From Halobaculum rubrum (lineage in GTDB: Archaea > Halobacteriota > Halobacteria > Halobacteriales > Haloferacaceae): a stretch of DNA of 64,000 nucleotides. The notes under the pieces are model-generated. The model was not told the origin of the DNA, ran no database searches, and worked only from the letters and a program-made list of their open reading frames with translations. The position numbers and the translations under genes were made by a program. Positions 44,824 to 52,813 of this stretch are shown in pieces (position 1 is the stretch's first letter; the number at the start of each line of letters is the position of its first letter). The stretch spans positions 248,001 to 312,000 of the forward strand of contig NZ_CP082284.1 in assembly GCF_019880225.1 (NCBI RefSeq), given 5' to 3'.

Positions 44824-44905
44824 TACGTACAGAGAATGAACACAGTATATCCTCTCTGTTTGTATTCTACCAGTGACAACCGAATCGACTAGCGTTTTTA
44901 GGTAC

Positions 44906-45862
44906 TCATAGTATAGTGACCGACTTTATTTCGCCAACTATTTCTGATCCTCCATCTCTGGGGTCAATCATTTCTAAATACACAGGTGTGAAAGGCTCAG
45001 TATTCCTGAGCCGGTGTGGGAACTGGCTGTCATCTTGGGGTGTCACTCTAGTGTCTAACGGTTTAGTATGGTCTTGTGATACCTGACCTAGATCCAGTTC
45101 CATACTCCCACCCTCTTCAAATTCTACTTCAACATTTTCTCCCGAATTTTTTCGAATCTTTTCACTAATTGGCTCCCAAGTTCCAAATTCTTGCTGGATT
45201 GTTTGATTAGATTCGATACTTTCGAATTCTCTTTCGAGAGTGTTTATTTTCAGTATTAAATCTGCCAAATCAGGGTTTACTGTAACGGTATCTGGATCTA
45301 TGTCAGATAGTCTTTGTTGTAATTCCTGTGCCTCATATTGAAGATCAGCTAGTTCCTCCTCATCACTCACATATGACTGAATATTAGCTGATGAAATAGA
45401 CTGAAGATCTTGTTGAAGCTGAGTTACCAACCGTTCTTCGGCACCAAGTTCCTCAATTGTCTCATAGTATTTTTGACCCTGTGTGATTAGCCATTCACGC
45501 CAATCCGGCGCTGTTTCCACTAGTCCATTGAGAGGGCCCTCGGGAATTCCTTCGGTCACGTCATGCACGATGTCATTTCTCCGCTGACCCAGGACACCGC
45601 AGAACTTGTCGTATTTCGGTGGCGCTTCTACATCGATCACTCTTTCGATAGCGCTGGTGATCGTGTCCCAGTTTTGGGTTATTTTCGAAGGATCATGTGG
45701 TTTAGTCATATTCAGGTCTTCAAAATAGCTTTTCCTGACCTCATGAAGGACGACAGTTCCAAAGTCTAGAATATTTAAATAAGCGACTCGCCGTTCCACC
45801 ATTGATTGGAGTGATAATGATTCCACATTTTCCAGATATTCCTCACCAAGTGCAGTTGACAT
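44906..45862 (-). CDS. HEPN-like protein with coiled coil, candidate RNase effector
   Basis: A 318-residue protein from ATG 45860-45862 (frame open to 45931). The N-terminal 110 residues are helical and end in L-G-Q-R-R-N-D-I-V-H-D, an R-x4-H motif (R95, H100) as in HEPN RNases. A central coiled coil (about 150-215) and a C-terminal beta-rich domain (about 240-318) follow. It is an AT-rich solitary gene at the edge of the cargo. An RNase or toxin role is inference from the motif. Confidence 0.55.
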   Translation of the reverse strand: MSTALGEEYLENVESLSLQSMVERRVAYLNILDFGTVVLHEVRKSYFEDLNMTKPHDPSKITQNWDTITSAIERVIDVEAPPKYDKFCGVLGQRRNDIVHDVTEGIPEGPLNGLVETAPDWREWLITQGQKYYETIEELGAEERLVTQLQQDLQSISSANIQSYVSDEEELADLQYEAQELQQRLSDIDPDTVTVNPDLADLILKINTLEREFESIESNQTIQQEFGTWEPISEKIRKNSGENVEVEFEEGGSMELDLGQVSQDHTKPLDTRVTPQDDSQFPHRLRNTEPFTPVYLEMIDPRDGGSEIVGEIKSVTIL

Positions 45863-46083
45863 AAATAAAACCCTGTAGCCGCCCATCATGAATCTGATGC
45901 TAAACAGCCTGCCGGGAATGAGGGCAAACACAATATTCGTGTTCGGAAGTCCCGCAATTTGGCCCTCGTTTGTCCGGAAGTGAACCCCGAAGTCGGCGCT
46001 GTATGGTAATTCTGCTCTTGAGATGCGGAAGATAGTCGGCTTCTCTCACCTATTCAAACCCGAAACGGCACTCTGTTCGCTCG

Positions 46084-46335
46084 ATGTCGACGAGAGATCG
46101 CGTCCTGTCCCCGCAGGACACCGACGACGACGCGCCGGAGATCCGGTTCAGCATCGACGAAGAGGCGTATCAGTCCGACGAAGTCGGGCTGACGCTCTGG
46201 CGCGGGAACGGCCGCGAACGGTTCCGTGTCACCGACGAGGACGAAGCTATCTACGAGGATGCCGGCGTCGAGCCGACGTGGTGTGAGGTGACGATCCGGC
46301 GGCTCGGACTACACCTCGACGTGATCACGGAGTGA
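46084..46335 (+). CDS. Small acidic protein, function unknown
   Basis: An 83-residue protein with strand-rich pattern (I-R-F-S-I-D-E-E-A-Y, G-L-T-L-W-R-G, F-R-V-T-D-E-D-E-A-I-Y, C-E-V-T-I-R-R-L). First gene after the cargo where base composition returns to that of the viral arms. No family recognised. Confidence 0.6.
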   Translation: MSTRDRVLSPQDTDDDAPEIRFSIDEEAYQSDEVGLTLWRGNGRERFRVTDEDEAIYEDAGVEPTWCEVTIRRLGLHLDVITE

Positions 46336-46372
46336 TCAAGATGTGCGAAGTACACCAGAACTCGCCGATTCG

Positions 46373-46483
46373 TTACGTCCGTTCGCGAACCTCGCAGACG
46401 GATTCGACGGGGTCCACGTCGAGATCTCCGGCCATGCCGAGGAGCCGATCTCCGAGTGGTCGGTTGTCTCGATTCGCACTCAT
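46373..46483 (-). CDS. 36-residue microprotein candidate
   Basis: A short minus-strand frame, ATG 46481-46483, encoding M-S-A-N-R-D-N-R-P-L-G-D-R-L-L-G-M-A-G and ending V-E-S-V-C-E-V-R-E-R-T. The composition looks like a small haloarchaeal protein. It lies just downstream of the repressor gene on the same strand and fills an otherwise empty gap. Confidence 0.4.
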   Translation of the reverse strand: MSANRDNRPLGDRLLGMAGDLDVDPVESVCEVRERT

Positions 46484-46520
46484 ACCCTATGGCTGTCCAA
46501 AATCGGGCAAAAGCCTTCGG

Positions 46521-46862
46521 TCAGTCCTCGTCGTCGAGGTAGGCGTCTATCACCGCGTCGAAGTCGTCCGCATCCTCGTACTCGTCCCGCAGCTCCAGCG
46601 CGGCGCGGCCCCGCTCCGTGATCTCGTAGAGGCCGGCGTTCTCGTTGGGTCCGATACGGCGGACGAGACCGTAGTCCGCCATTTGTCCGAGCCGACTGTT
46701 CACGTAAGGACGCGACACATCAAGTGTCATGTGGAGATTCGCGGCCACGTTCCGCCCGTCGACAAGTGCGTCCAAGATGGAGAAGTCCACGGGACGGAGA
46801 ATCATTGGTTCGCTATTCTTTCCGGTCGTAACTTGACTTTGAGTGGTTGTCAGCGTATTCAT
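46521..46862 (-). CDS. PhiH1-repressor-like winged-helix protein
   Basis: A 113-residue protein. After a polar N-terminus (an ATG at 46803-46805 is an alternative start giving M-I-L-R-P-V-D-F-S), a winged helix is visible: I-L-D-A-L-V-D-G-R-N-V-A-A-N-L, V-N-S-R-L-G-Q-M-A-D-Y-G-L-V, I-G-P-N-E-N-A-G-L-Y-E-I-T-E-R-G. This is the form of halovirus PhiH repressor family proteins. It is divergent from the integrase operon and inverted repeats lie between them, as in an immunity region. Confidence 0.8.
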   Translation of the reverse strand: MNTLTTTQSQVTTGKNSEPMILRPVDFSILDALVDGRNVAANLHMTLDVSRPYVNSRLGQMADYGLVRRIGPNENAGLYEITERGRAALELRDEYEDADDFDAVIDAYLDDED

Positions 46863-46881
46863 GCTAGCGGTTCAAACGCGT

Positions 46882-46918
46882 TGATACTTAGCTATCAATA
46901 TCTTATCACCGGTAAGAT
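46882..46918. promoter_or_regulatory. Operator-like inverted repeats between repressor and integrase operon
   Basis: TGATA-CTTAGC-TATCA (46882-46897) and ATCTTA-TCACCGG-TAAGAT (46900-46918) are adjacent inverted repeats 20-56 bp before the repressor start in an AT-rich patch. They are good binding sites for the winged-helix repressor or the PadR protein. Confidence 0.5.
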
Positions 46919-46962
46919 TATCAGTAACCCGTTCACTTGGACGTGCAACGAAGGTGCTTCGC

Positions 46963-47027
46963 GGACCCGTCGCTGTCCGATGGGTCCGGCAGTAAGATGC
47001 GGACCCGACGTTTGGGCGTCGGTCCGC
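46963..47027. other. Nested GC hairpins before the right-arm operon
   Basis: GGACCC/GGGTCC (46963-46987) and GCGGACCCGACG with CGTCGGTCCGC (46999-47027, one bulge) form two stem-loops, 31 bp before ATG 47058. They may be a terminator for incoming transcripts, a structured leader or an integrase/excisionase arm site. Confidence 0.45.
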
Positions 47028-47057
47028 GCGGGCCTTCGTGAGTGGAGCACGAAAGCC

Positions 47058-47303
47058 ATGTACGACGACAGCACACCGGGGCTTGAAACCCCCGAACGAG
47101 AAGACGTACCGCTTTTCCTGAGAACCGATTGTCCCGAGTGCGGCCGCGCGCTCGCGGATCACGGCCTATCGACGGCCGGACCCGGACGGACGACGCTCGC
47201 GCCGTGCGGGTTCGACGTGGCCGGCGTAACGCTTCGCGAGGTCGCGTTCGTCCTCGACGATGGCGCGTGCCGGGTCGCGACCGACGGAGGTGAACCGGCA
47301 TGA
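47058..47303 (+). CDS. Zinc-ribbon small protein
   Basis: An 81-residue protein from ATG 47058. It has D-C-P-E-C-G-R-A-L and further on A-P-C-G-F-D-V-A, a partial zinc ribbon. First gene of the right-arm operon; ATGA overlap with the PadR-like gene. The longer upstream frame runs through the repressor gene and is rejected. Confidence 0.65.
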   Translation: MYDDSTPGLETPEREDVPLFLRTDCPECGRALADHGLSTAGPGRTTLAPCGFDVAGVTLREVAFVLDDGACRVATDGGEPA

Positions 47304-47641
47304 GTGTCGAGGTGGACGTTGGCGATGACCGGAGCACGAACTGGACGGACCTCACCGCGTTCGAGGGGGATGTCCTCTACGCGCTCGCTCGCCTCGAAGC
47401 CGACGAGGAGACGTCCTACGGACTCGCGGTGAAGCGCGTCCTGCAGGACCTTTACAACCAAGAGATCAACCACGGCCGTCTCTACCCGGCACTGGACGAC
47501 CTTGCAAAACACGGCCTCGTCGAGAAGTCCGCTCTTGACAAGCGAACCAACGAGTACGTCCTCACGGATACCGGGCGGGAGCTTCTCCGCGGCCGGATCG
47601 ACTTGCTCGCCGACGCGTTCGCTGGGGGTGCGTCTGCGTGA
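47300..47641 (+). CDS. PadR-family winged-helix regulator
   Basis: A 113-residue protein with the PadR pattern: D-V-L-Y-A-L-A-R-L-E, S-Y-G-L-A-V-K-R-V-L, then H-G-R-L-Y-P-A-L-D-D-L-A-K-H-G-L-V and Y-V-L-T-D-T-G-R-E-L-L. Haloviruses and proviruses often carry one near the integrase. Starts in an ATGA overlap and ends in a GTGA overlap with the next gene. Confidence 0.85.
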   Translation: MSVEVDVGDDRSTNWTDLTAFEGDVLYALARLEADEETSYGLAVKRVLQDLYNQEINHGRLYPALDDLAKHGLVEKSALDKRTNEYVLTDTGRELLRGRIDLLADAFAGGASA

Positions 47642-47991
47642 ACAAGAGCGACCTACAGCGGCTGGCCGACGAACTCGATCGTCGGGCTGATCAGCACGCC
47701 CTCTGCGCGAACAACCCGCTGAACCCCGCTTCGTCACTTCTCGCGGACGTCCGCGCCGATGCGTTCGGTGAGGCGGCCGAGCTCGCCCGCGAGATGGACG
47801 ACGAGAACGGCGAGAACCGCGACGACAGATCCCAGTGCGAGATCTGCGGCGGCGACGTCGAGGACCCGCACATCACGAACGACGGTCACCCCGAGGGTCC
47901 GAATCTGTGGGCGTGCGCCGCCTGTGCGTCGGAGGAGCCGGGTGTGAATCCCGACATGGACGACGAAGCCGACGGAGGTGAGACAGCGTGA
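47638..47991 (+). CDS. Zinc-ribbon protein of the right-arm operon (117 aa)
   Basis: Starts at GTG in a GTGA overlap. Residues about 1-55 are helical (L-A-D-E-L-D-R-R-A-D-Q-H-A), residues 65-100 carry C-E-I-C-G-G and W-A-C-A-A-C, one zinc ribbon. Function unknown; probably DNA- or RNA-binding. Confidence 0.65.
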   Translation: MNKSDLQRLADELDRRADQHALCANNPLNPASSLLADVRADAFGEAAELAREMDDENGENRDDRSQCEICGGDVEDPHITNDGHPEGPNLWACAACASEEPGVNPDMDDEADGGETA

Positions 47992-48521
47992 GCGACGTGG
48001 ACGTTACCGCGCCGGTCGGCTACGTGTGCCGCGTCTGCGGCCACGAACAGACGGTCCACGTTTACCCCGTCGTTCGCGACGACGGCGCGACGCTGGACGT
48101 GGAGTCGACCCACCGCCTCGTGCAAGCCGGGTGTCCGGAGTGCGACGAACGCCGAACCCACGTCGCGGCGGTGACGCTGTCGGACCACGAGGGGGAGAAC
48201 GACGCCGATCCGGGGGTGGCCCTCGACGGCGGGACGGCTGACCGGACGCTGACCCTCGACGGTGACGGGATCGAGGTTCCCGACGACGTGGACGTGTCCG
48301 AGGGCGTCGTGTTCCGCGCCCGCGGCGCGACGGTGGACATGAAGCCGGGCACGGCGGATCGCGACCGCTACCCGCTCATCAAGCGCCGGAGTCTGGAGGC
48401 CGACGGCCGGCGCGTCGTGAACCAACACCTCGGGATCCGTGAGGTGACGGTGAAGCCCTACGGAGAGGACGCGCGGACCTACCGCGTGGAGGTCGCGGAG
48501 GACGGAGGTGCGGTCCGGTGA
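47988..48521 (+). CDS. Zinc-ribbon protein of the right-arm operon (177 aa)
   Basis: Starts at GTG (GTGA overlap). The N-terminus has C-R-V-C-G-H and C-P-E-C-D, a zinc ribbon; the rest is beta-rich and acidic with I-K-R-R-S-L-E-A-D-G. No known family recognised. Confidence 0.65.
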   Translation: MSDVDVTAPVGYVCRVCGHEQTVHVYPVVRDDGATLDVESTHRLVQAGCPECDERRTHVAAVTLSDHEGENDADPGVALDGGTADRTLTLDGDGIEVPDDVDVSEGVVFRARGATVDMKPGTADRDRYPLIKRRSLEADGRRVVNQHLGIREVTVKPYGEDARTYRVEVAEDGGAVR

Positions 48522-48829
48522 CGCTGGACGTGACGCGGTACATCGTCGGCCGGACGGCGTCGATCTCCTACGGGCCGACGGGCGCGAACGTCGAGGCGTG
48601 GGAACTCCGCTTCTCGACCCGAGAGGACGAGCGGATCGTGATCCGGTTGGACCGCGCGGACATGTACGAACTCTGGACGGAGGTCCGCGGCGTTCCGTGG
48701 CCGACGGTTCACAACGATCCGGAGCGTCGCGAGAAGGACGAACTCGTCCGTGAACTCGTGGAGCGGGCGAACGTCGCGGACGCCGCGCAGCTCCGTGAGG
48801 CGCTGGACACGCTCGGGGGACGAGAGTGA
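48518..48829 (+). CDS. Small protein before the integrase (103 aa)
   Basis: Starts at GTG (GTGA overlap) and is coupled to the integrase by another GTGA. Strand-rich first half (Y-I-V-G-R-T-A-S-I-S-Y, W-E-L-R-F-S-T-R-E-D-E-R-I-V-I-R-L) and helical second half (R-R-E-K-D-E-L-V-R-E-L-V-E-R). SNJ2-type viruses need small partner proteins near their integrase for recombination; this could be one, but only position supports it. Confidence 0.6.
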   Translation: MTLDVTRYIVGRTASISYGPTGANVEAWELRFSTREDERIVIRLDRADMYELWTEVRGVPWPTVHNDPERREKDELVRELVERANVADAAQLREALDTLGGRE

Positions 48830-49878
48830 GCGACGATCTCGATCCCATGACGCCGGAGGCCGCGCTGGACTACTACGTCGACACGCGGCGGTACAACCTC
48901 GCGGACGAGACGTTGAAGTCTCACAAGTACCGCCTCGGGTCGTTCGTTCGGTGGCTGGTTTCCGAGGACCACGGCGGCGGTCCGATCATGAACATGAACG
49001 ACGTGGACCTCCGGGATGTCCACGCCTACCGCGTGTTCAAGCGGGAGGAGAATTGGCCCGACATGGAGCCGTGCAACGCCGTCTCCATGCAGGGACAGGT
49101 GTCCACGCTCCGGGTGTTCTTCGACCACTTGGCCGACGTGAAAGCCGTCTCCCCGGATTTCAGCGACCGGATCCGGCTCCCGCAGGTCCGCGACGGTGAG
49201 GGCGTGGACACGCGGTTGCTGGAGGCCGAACGCGCACACGCGATCCTCGACTACCTGCGAGAGTGGGAGTATGCGACGCCCCAACACGTCGCCATGCTGT
49301 TGTTCTGGCGGACCTCGTGCCGCCTCGGAGGACTTCGATCCCTCGACGTCGAGGATTTCGACCGGGACGACGGCGCGCTCCAGTTCCGCCACCGCCCGCA
49401 ACAGGGGACGCCCCTCAAGAACGGGACGAACGGGGAACGGGACGTCTCCCTGATCCCGCGCGTCGTCGGTGTCATCGAGGACTACATAGACGGCCCGCGC
49501 CGTCGCGAGGTCCAAGACGACTACGGGCGGAACCCGCTGATCACGACGGCCCGCGGCCGCCCGGCAACGACGACGTATCGCGATTGGGTCTACTTCTGGA
49601 CGCAACCCTGCCGGATCGGTGAGGAGTGTCCGGAGGGCCGCGACCCGAACGAGTGTGAGGCGACAGCTCACGATACACTCAGTAAGTGCCCGGTGAATCG
49701 GTCGCCTCACCCCGTTCGCGCGGGGTCGATCACGGCCCACCGTGACGCCGGAACGCCGCGCGAGGTCGTCAGCGATCGCGGCGACGTTTCGGAGAAGATC
49801 TTGGAAGCGCACTATGACCAAGCCTCGAAGCGCCAGCGGATGCGCCGTCGGCGCGAGTTCATCCCCGACGAACTATGA
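48826..49878 (+). CDS. Tyrosine integrase (SNJ2-type)
   Basis: A 350-residue tyrosine recombinase starting at GTG. A SAM-like core-binding domain (residues 10-115) is followed by the catalytic domain: Arg I in T-S-C-R-L-G-G-L-R-S-L (about 165), Lys in P-L-K-N-G, H-P-V-R-A-G (HxxR, about 296), and the nucleophile in A-H-Y-D-Q-A-S-K-R (about 330). A Cys-rich loop (C-R-I-G-E-E-C ... C-E-A-T-A-H ... C-P) before the HxxR box may bind zinc. It ends 59 bp before the attachment core, so it stays in the element and recombines tRNA-Ile. Confidence 0.92.
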   Translation: MSDDLDPMTPEAALDYYVDTRRYNLADETLKSHKYRLGSFVRWLVSEDHGGGPIMNMNDVDLRDVHAYRVFKREENWPDMEPCNAVSMQGQVSTLRVFFDHLADVKAVSPDFSDRIRLPQVRDGEGVDTRLLEAERAHAILDYLREWEYATPQHVAMLLFWRTSCRLGGLRSLDVEDFDRDDGALQFRHRPQQGTPLKNGTNGERDVSLIPRVVGVIEDYIDGPRRREVQDDYGRNPLITTARGRPATTTYRDWVYFWTQPCRIGEECPEGRDPNECEATAHDTLSKCPVNRSPHPVRAGSITAHRDAGTPREVVSDRGDVSEKILEAHYDQASKRQRMRRRREFIPDEL

Positions 49879-49937
49879 CACGTTACAAAATCGTAATGTC
49901 CCGTATCTCCCCGCGTCAGTCGCTTAGAACCGCGTTC

Positions 49938-49950
49938 CCGTGTTGGCCCA
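49938..49950 (+). other. Attachment core at the copy/copy junction (attP-like)
   Basis: CCGTGTTGGCCCA joins the end of copy 1 to the start of copy 2. Because integrase-side sequence is on the left and element-start sequence on the right, this junction has the same sequence as the attP of the free circle. No complete tRNA is present here. Confidence 0.9.
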
Positions 49951-49956
49951 TATCCG

Positions 49957-49979
49957 GTCCGGACGGCTTCCGTCCGGAC
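49957..49979. other. Hairpin next to the junction core (copy 2)
   Basis: Same 10-bp stem and 3-nt loop as at 13487. Here it is not next to a complete tRNA, which shows that it belongs to the element. Confidence 0.6.
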
Positions 49980-50113
49980 GGAATTGGGGCCGTCGGCTCC
50001 CCAGCCACCCAATTTCCGCGTTCTACCAACACTACCGATAAGGGTAGTTTAGCGTCAATTCATCCGTTCACCACCCGCGGGTCCACCCCGTACAGCGGTG
50101 CCAGTAGCCGGAG

Positions 50114-50389
50114 GTGGGTCGCGTGAACCGGAACTTCACCCGCTCCGGAGGTTCCGAACGGGAGTGTCAATTCTGCGGCTGCCACGTCACCGCCCGGTTT
50201 GCCCGGGTCTTTGGCGACGAGAACGACGTCGCACATCGCTGTCTCTCGTGTGACTCCACGTTCCGCGTCCAGAACGGGAGCGCCGCCGGACTCGACGTCG
50301 ACCATCCCGATCCCGCAGAGAACCCGAACCGAAACCGCGGCCCACGTGTCGGGGCATCTGTCCGAGCCGATGGGGGGCCAGACTCTTGA
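50114..50389 (+). CDS. Zinc-finger protein, DUF7563-like (copy 2)
   Basis: Same product as 13644-13919, GTG start, C-Q-F-C-G-C and C-L-S-C-D zinc ligands. Confidence 0.75.
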   Translation: MGRVNRNFTRSGGSERECQFCGCHVTARFARVFGDENDVAHRCLSCDSTFRVQNGSAAGLDVDHPDPAENPNRNRGPRVGASVRADGGPDS

Positions 50390-50526
50390 GCCGTACCGAA
50401 CCTCCTCAGCAGGACAAGCCCAAATGTTCTGATTGCAGTCGATCGACACCGACAACTGCTGAGCGCGCTCCGTACGATGTCGTCCTCTGTCCGAACTGCT
50501 ACCTCAAGCGCGAGGGAGTCAAATGA
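50386..50526 (+). CDS. 46-residue zinc-finger microprotein (copy 2)
   Basis: Same TTG-started frame as 13916-14056, coupled by TTGA and ATGA overlaps. Confidence 0.65.
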   Translation: MSRTEPPQQDKPKCSDCSRSTPTTAERAPYDVVLCPNCYLKREGVK

Positions 50527-52193
50527 GAGCCGTCTCGCCGTCATGGCACGAATTCGCCATGCAACTCAATTTCTCCGGCGGGCTCGATCCCTACTTCGCC
50601 GCCCACGCTGTTGTTCGCTCGAGCGGAGGATCACGCGAAATTGAGTTCTCTCGCGACGGCAAAACGTGGCTCGCGAAGCTCTATTACCAGAGTTCGGGTA
50701 TCGAGCATCCCGGTGTCCGACTCCCGACAGGGACCGAGTGGGATCTGGATCAAGTCCGCGAGTTTCGGGTCAAGGTCAAGCGCCGCGGCGACGAAGACAA
50801 GCCCGGCCAACAGTCGTTCAACGCGCATCTACGCCCCCGCTGGAAGGGAATGTGCGTCGAACGCTCCGACGGAGAGACCCAAGAGTTAGCGCTTCCGCCT
50901 GGTATGCGCGAGGGAGTGAACCTCCGAGTCACTGGCTCGAACATCCGACCGACGCGGTATCTCCCGCTACTCCGCGACGCTGCTCGGGCGCTCGACGTGA
51001 ATCCGGACTACTTCACCGAGCCCGACGATTCGAGTACTGTCCGCGACGCAGAGCGCTACGTCCGGCTCCTCGAAGATGCGAGCGGCCCCGTCCACGCGAG
51101 AGATGGACCGATCGCGAAACTCGGCCACTTGCTCGAGAACGACCGTAGCGGGTACCGCAAGGTCGTTCAGAACGATACGGACGGTCAGGGCAACGACGTT
51201 CCCGGGTACTACCACACCGCGACGCTTGGACCGGGGCGCGTCGAAGAAGCATGGCCGAACCACCAACTCCCGAAGGAGATTAAGCACTACCGAGCCCGTC
51301 ACGCTGAGTCGCTTGATGAGGATAGTCCACTGCGTCACCCGAAGGTCGGAGTCTCGTATCAGGTGAATCGGTGGGATGGCTCGCTCGGAGTCACCGAGGA
51401 AGATCTCGCACGTCTCGAACGCGAGTTGGATGAGGCGCTTCACTCTGTACTCCGTGAAGCCGGACTACCGCTCGAGCCTCCAGGAGGCGATGGGTCGCCG
51501 CCCTACCAGTCCGACCCGTACTTCGATGCAGAGCTCGGCGAGCACACCGAGCCTCCGAAGCTGAATCTGACTGAACTTGAGTCGGAACAAGAGCATGTCG
51601 TCATTCGTGAGTTGGCGAAGACTGGCGGTGTTTCGCCCGTTGAAGAGGAGATTGTTGAGTACCTGCTCGCGGACGGCGGAACCGCTAGCCCGGCCGACAT
51701 CGCCGAGGAACACGGCCGTCACGTCGGCTCGGTCCGCCGCGCGCTCCGTCGTATGGATGAGCTGATCGACCGAAAATACGGAGAAGTCGCGCTCGCGTCG
51801 AACCACATCGCCGAGATGCTTCACTCGGCCGTCTCCGAGCTCCGCGACGCGAGTACCCGGCTCTCCGAGGCGACCGGCGAAGCGCTTCTCTCGGCGACAC
51901 GGGGGCTCGACGAGACCACCAGCGCACTTCGGACGTGGCTCGCTGCGCACGACTGCGAGACGGACTCCCGCGGTCAAGCGGTCAAGAAGCTCCGACTCGG
52001 CGAGTTCGATCCTTCCGGGAAGTACGGCTACGCAGAGGTGATCTCCGAACTCCGGAAAGGACTCCGCTACTGGACCGACGCTGACCGTGATCCGGCTGCG
52101 TTCAAGCACGCCACCGTTCTGTTCCGTCGGTCTGACCGGCAGAAGCTACAGACGATGGACGCCGCCCGGCTCCTCGAGCTCCGCGGCGGGTAG
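50523..52193 (+). CDS. DUF7845-like candidate replication protein (copy 2)
   Basis: Same 556-residue product as 14053-15723. Two identical initiators in one array could allow replication from either copy if the protein acts in this way. Confidence 0.6.
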   Translation: MRAVSPSWHEFAMQLNFSGGLDPYFAAHAVVRSSGGSREIEFSRDGKTWLAKLYYQSSGIEHPGVRLPTGTEWDLDQVREFRVKVKRRGDEDKPGQQSFNAHLRPRWKGMCVERSDGETQELALPPGMREGVNLRVTGSNIRPTRYLPLLRDAARALDVNPDYFTEPDDSSTVRDAERYVRLLEDASGPVHARDGPIAKLGHLLENDRSGYRKVVQNDTDGQGNDVPGYYHTATLGPGRVEEAWPNHQLPKEIKHYRARHAESLDEDSPLRHPKVGVSYQVNRWDGSLGVTEEDLARLERELDEALHSVLREAGLPLEPPGGDGSPPYQSDPYFDAELGEHTEPPKLNLTELESEQEHVVIRELAKTGGVSPVEEEIVEYLLADGGTASPADIAEEHGRHVGSVRRALRRMDELIDRKYGEVALASNHIAEMLHSAVSELRDASTRLSEATGEALLSATRGLDETTSALRTWLAAHDCETDSRGQAVKKLRLGEFDPSGKYGYAEVISELRKGLRYWTDADRDPAAFKHATVLFRRSDRQKLQTMDAARLLELRGG

Positions 52194-52813
52194 CCCGTAG
52201 TTGTCCCGTCGGTTCCCGATGAGCGGGGGCCGACGGGTAGTGACGACTCTCTTCTGTACCCCCGAAAACGGCCGTTTTTCGGCTGATTCGGCCCTTACCT
52301 CCGTTTCGTTTGGAGGCTGTGAGTGCAGATCGCTAGCCCTGAGGACCACTCTTCGCGCTCGAACCGAACCCAGGGGGTTCCGTTCCCGCTTAGGGGTGTG
52401 GCTAATGCCACCCCATCAACAGACCACCGCGACCGGATCGCGGTCGCCACCTGAAGCGCCCCTTGCGGGTGCGCGAAAAAATTTTGAGCTTCAACTGCTG
52501 AAATAGTCGATGAGTTAGGTAGCGAGCTTAGCGGTGTGATACGATTCTGATGCGCAAATTTCCGATCTCGTCGGCGGTGATCGTAACTGTCGTGGAATCC
52601 CACTCCAAACATGCAGGTCCTCTTGAGATTGTGCTTGTTGAAGAGTCCATCAAGTGCGTCTGTGTCAATCACATCACTAATGAACCACCATTGCGCGAGC
52701 AGCCGCTCAGCAGTAGAAAACGATGGCGCGGGCAACTAGTCCGCGCCAGCTGTGTGGAGAACACCAAGTGGTGTTCAGTTTATTCACGCTATACGGTTAC
52801 AAAAGTGCACGCA
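52194..52813. other. Hairpin-rich non-coding stretch (copy 2)
   Basis: Same sequence as 15724-16343 with hairpins at 52262, 52393 and 52429. Possible origin. Confidence 0.45.

Larger units (their letters stand above)
13468..49937 (+). mobile_element. Integrated betapleolipovirus-like element with cargo, copy 1 (36,470 bp)
   Basis: The unit runs from the 13-bp core in tRNA-Ile to the same core at 49938, where an exact second copy begins. Its right end carries a tyrosine integrase, its left end Rep-like and virion-type genes. Circularly joined, the arms (46.1-49.9 plus 13.5-26.2 kb) give about 16.6 kb in the layout of a betapleolipovirus such as SNJ2 or HRPV-3, and the remaining 20 kb is accessory cargo. 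Base composition drops strongly in parts of the cargo (about 35.3-36.8, 37.7-43.2 and 44.8-46.0 kb), a sign of mixed origins. Identification rests on gene content and order, not on a database match. Confidence 0.85.

Noticed and set aside
46332-47057. Long N-terminal extension of the zinc-ribbon gene
   Set aside because: It would run antisense through the repressor gene and its operators; ATG 47058 gives a coherent small zinc protein.
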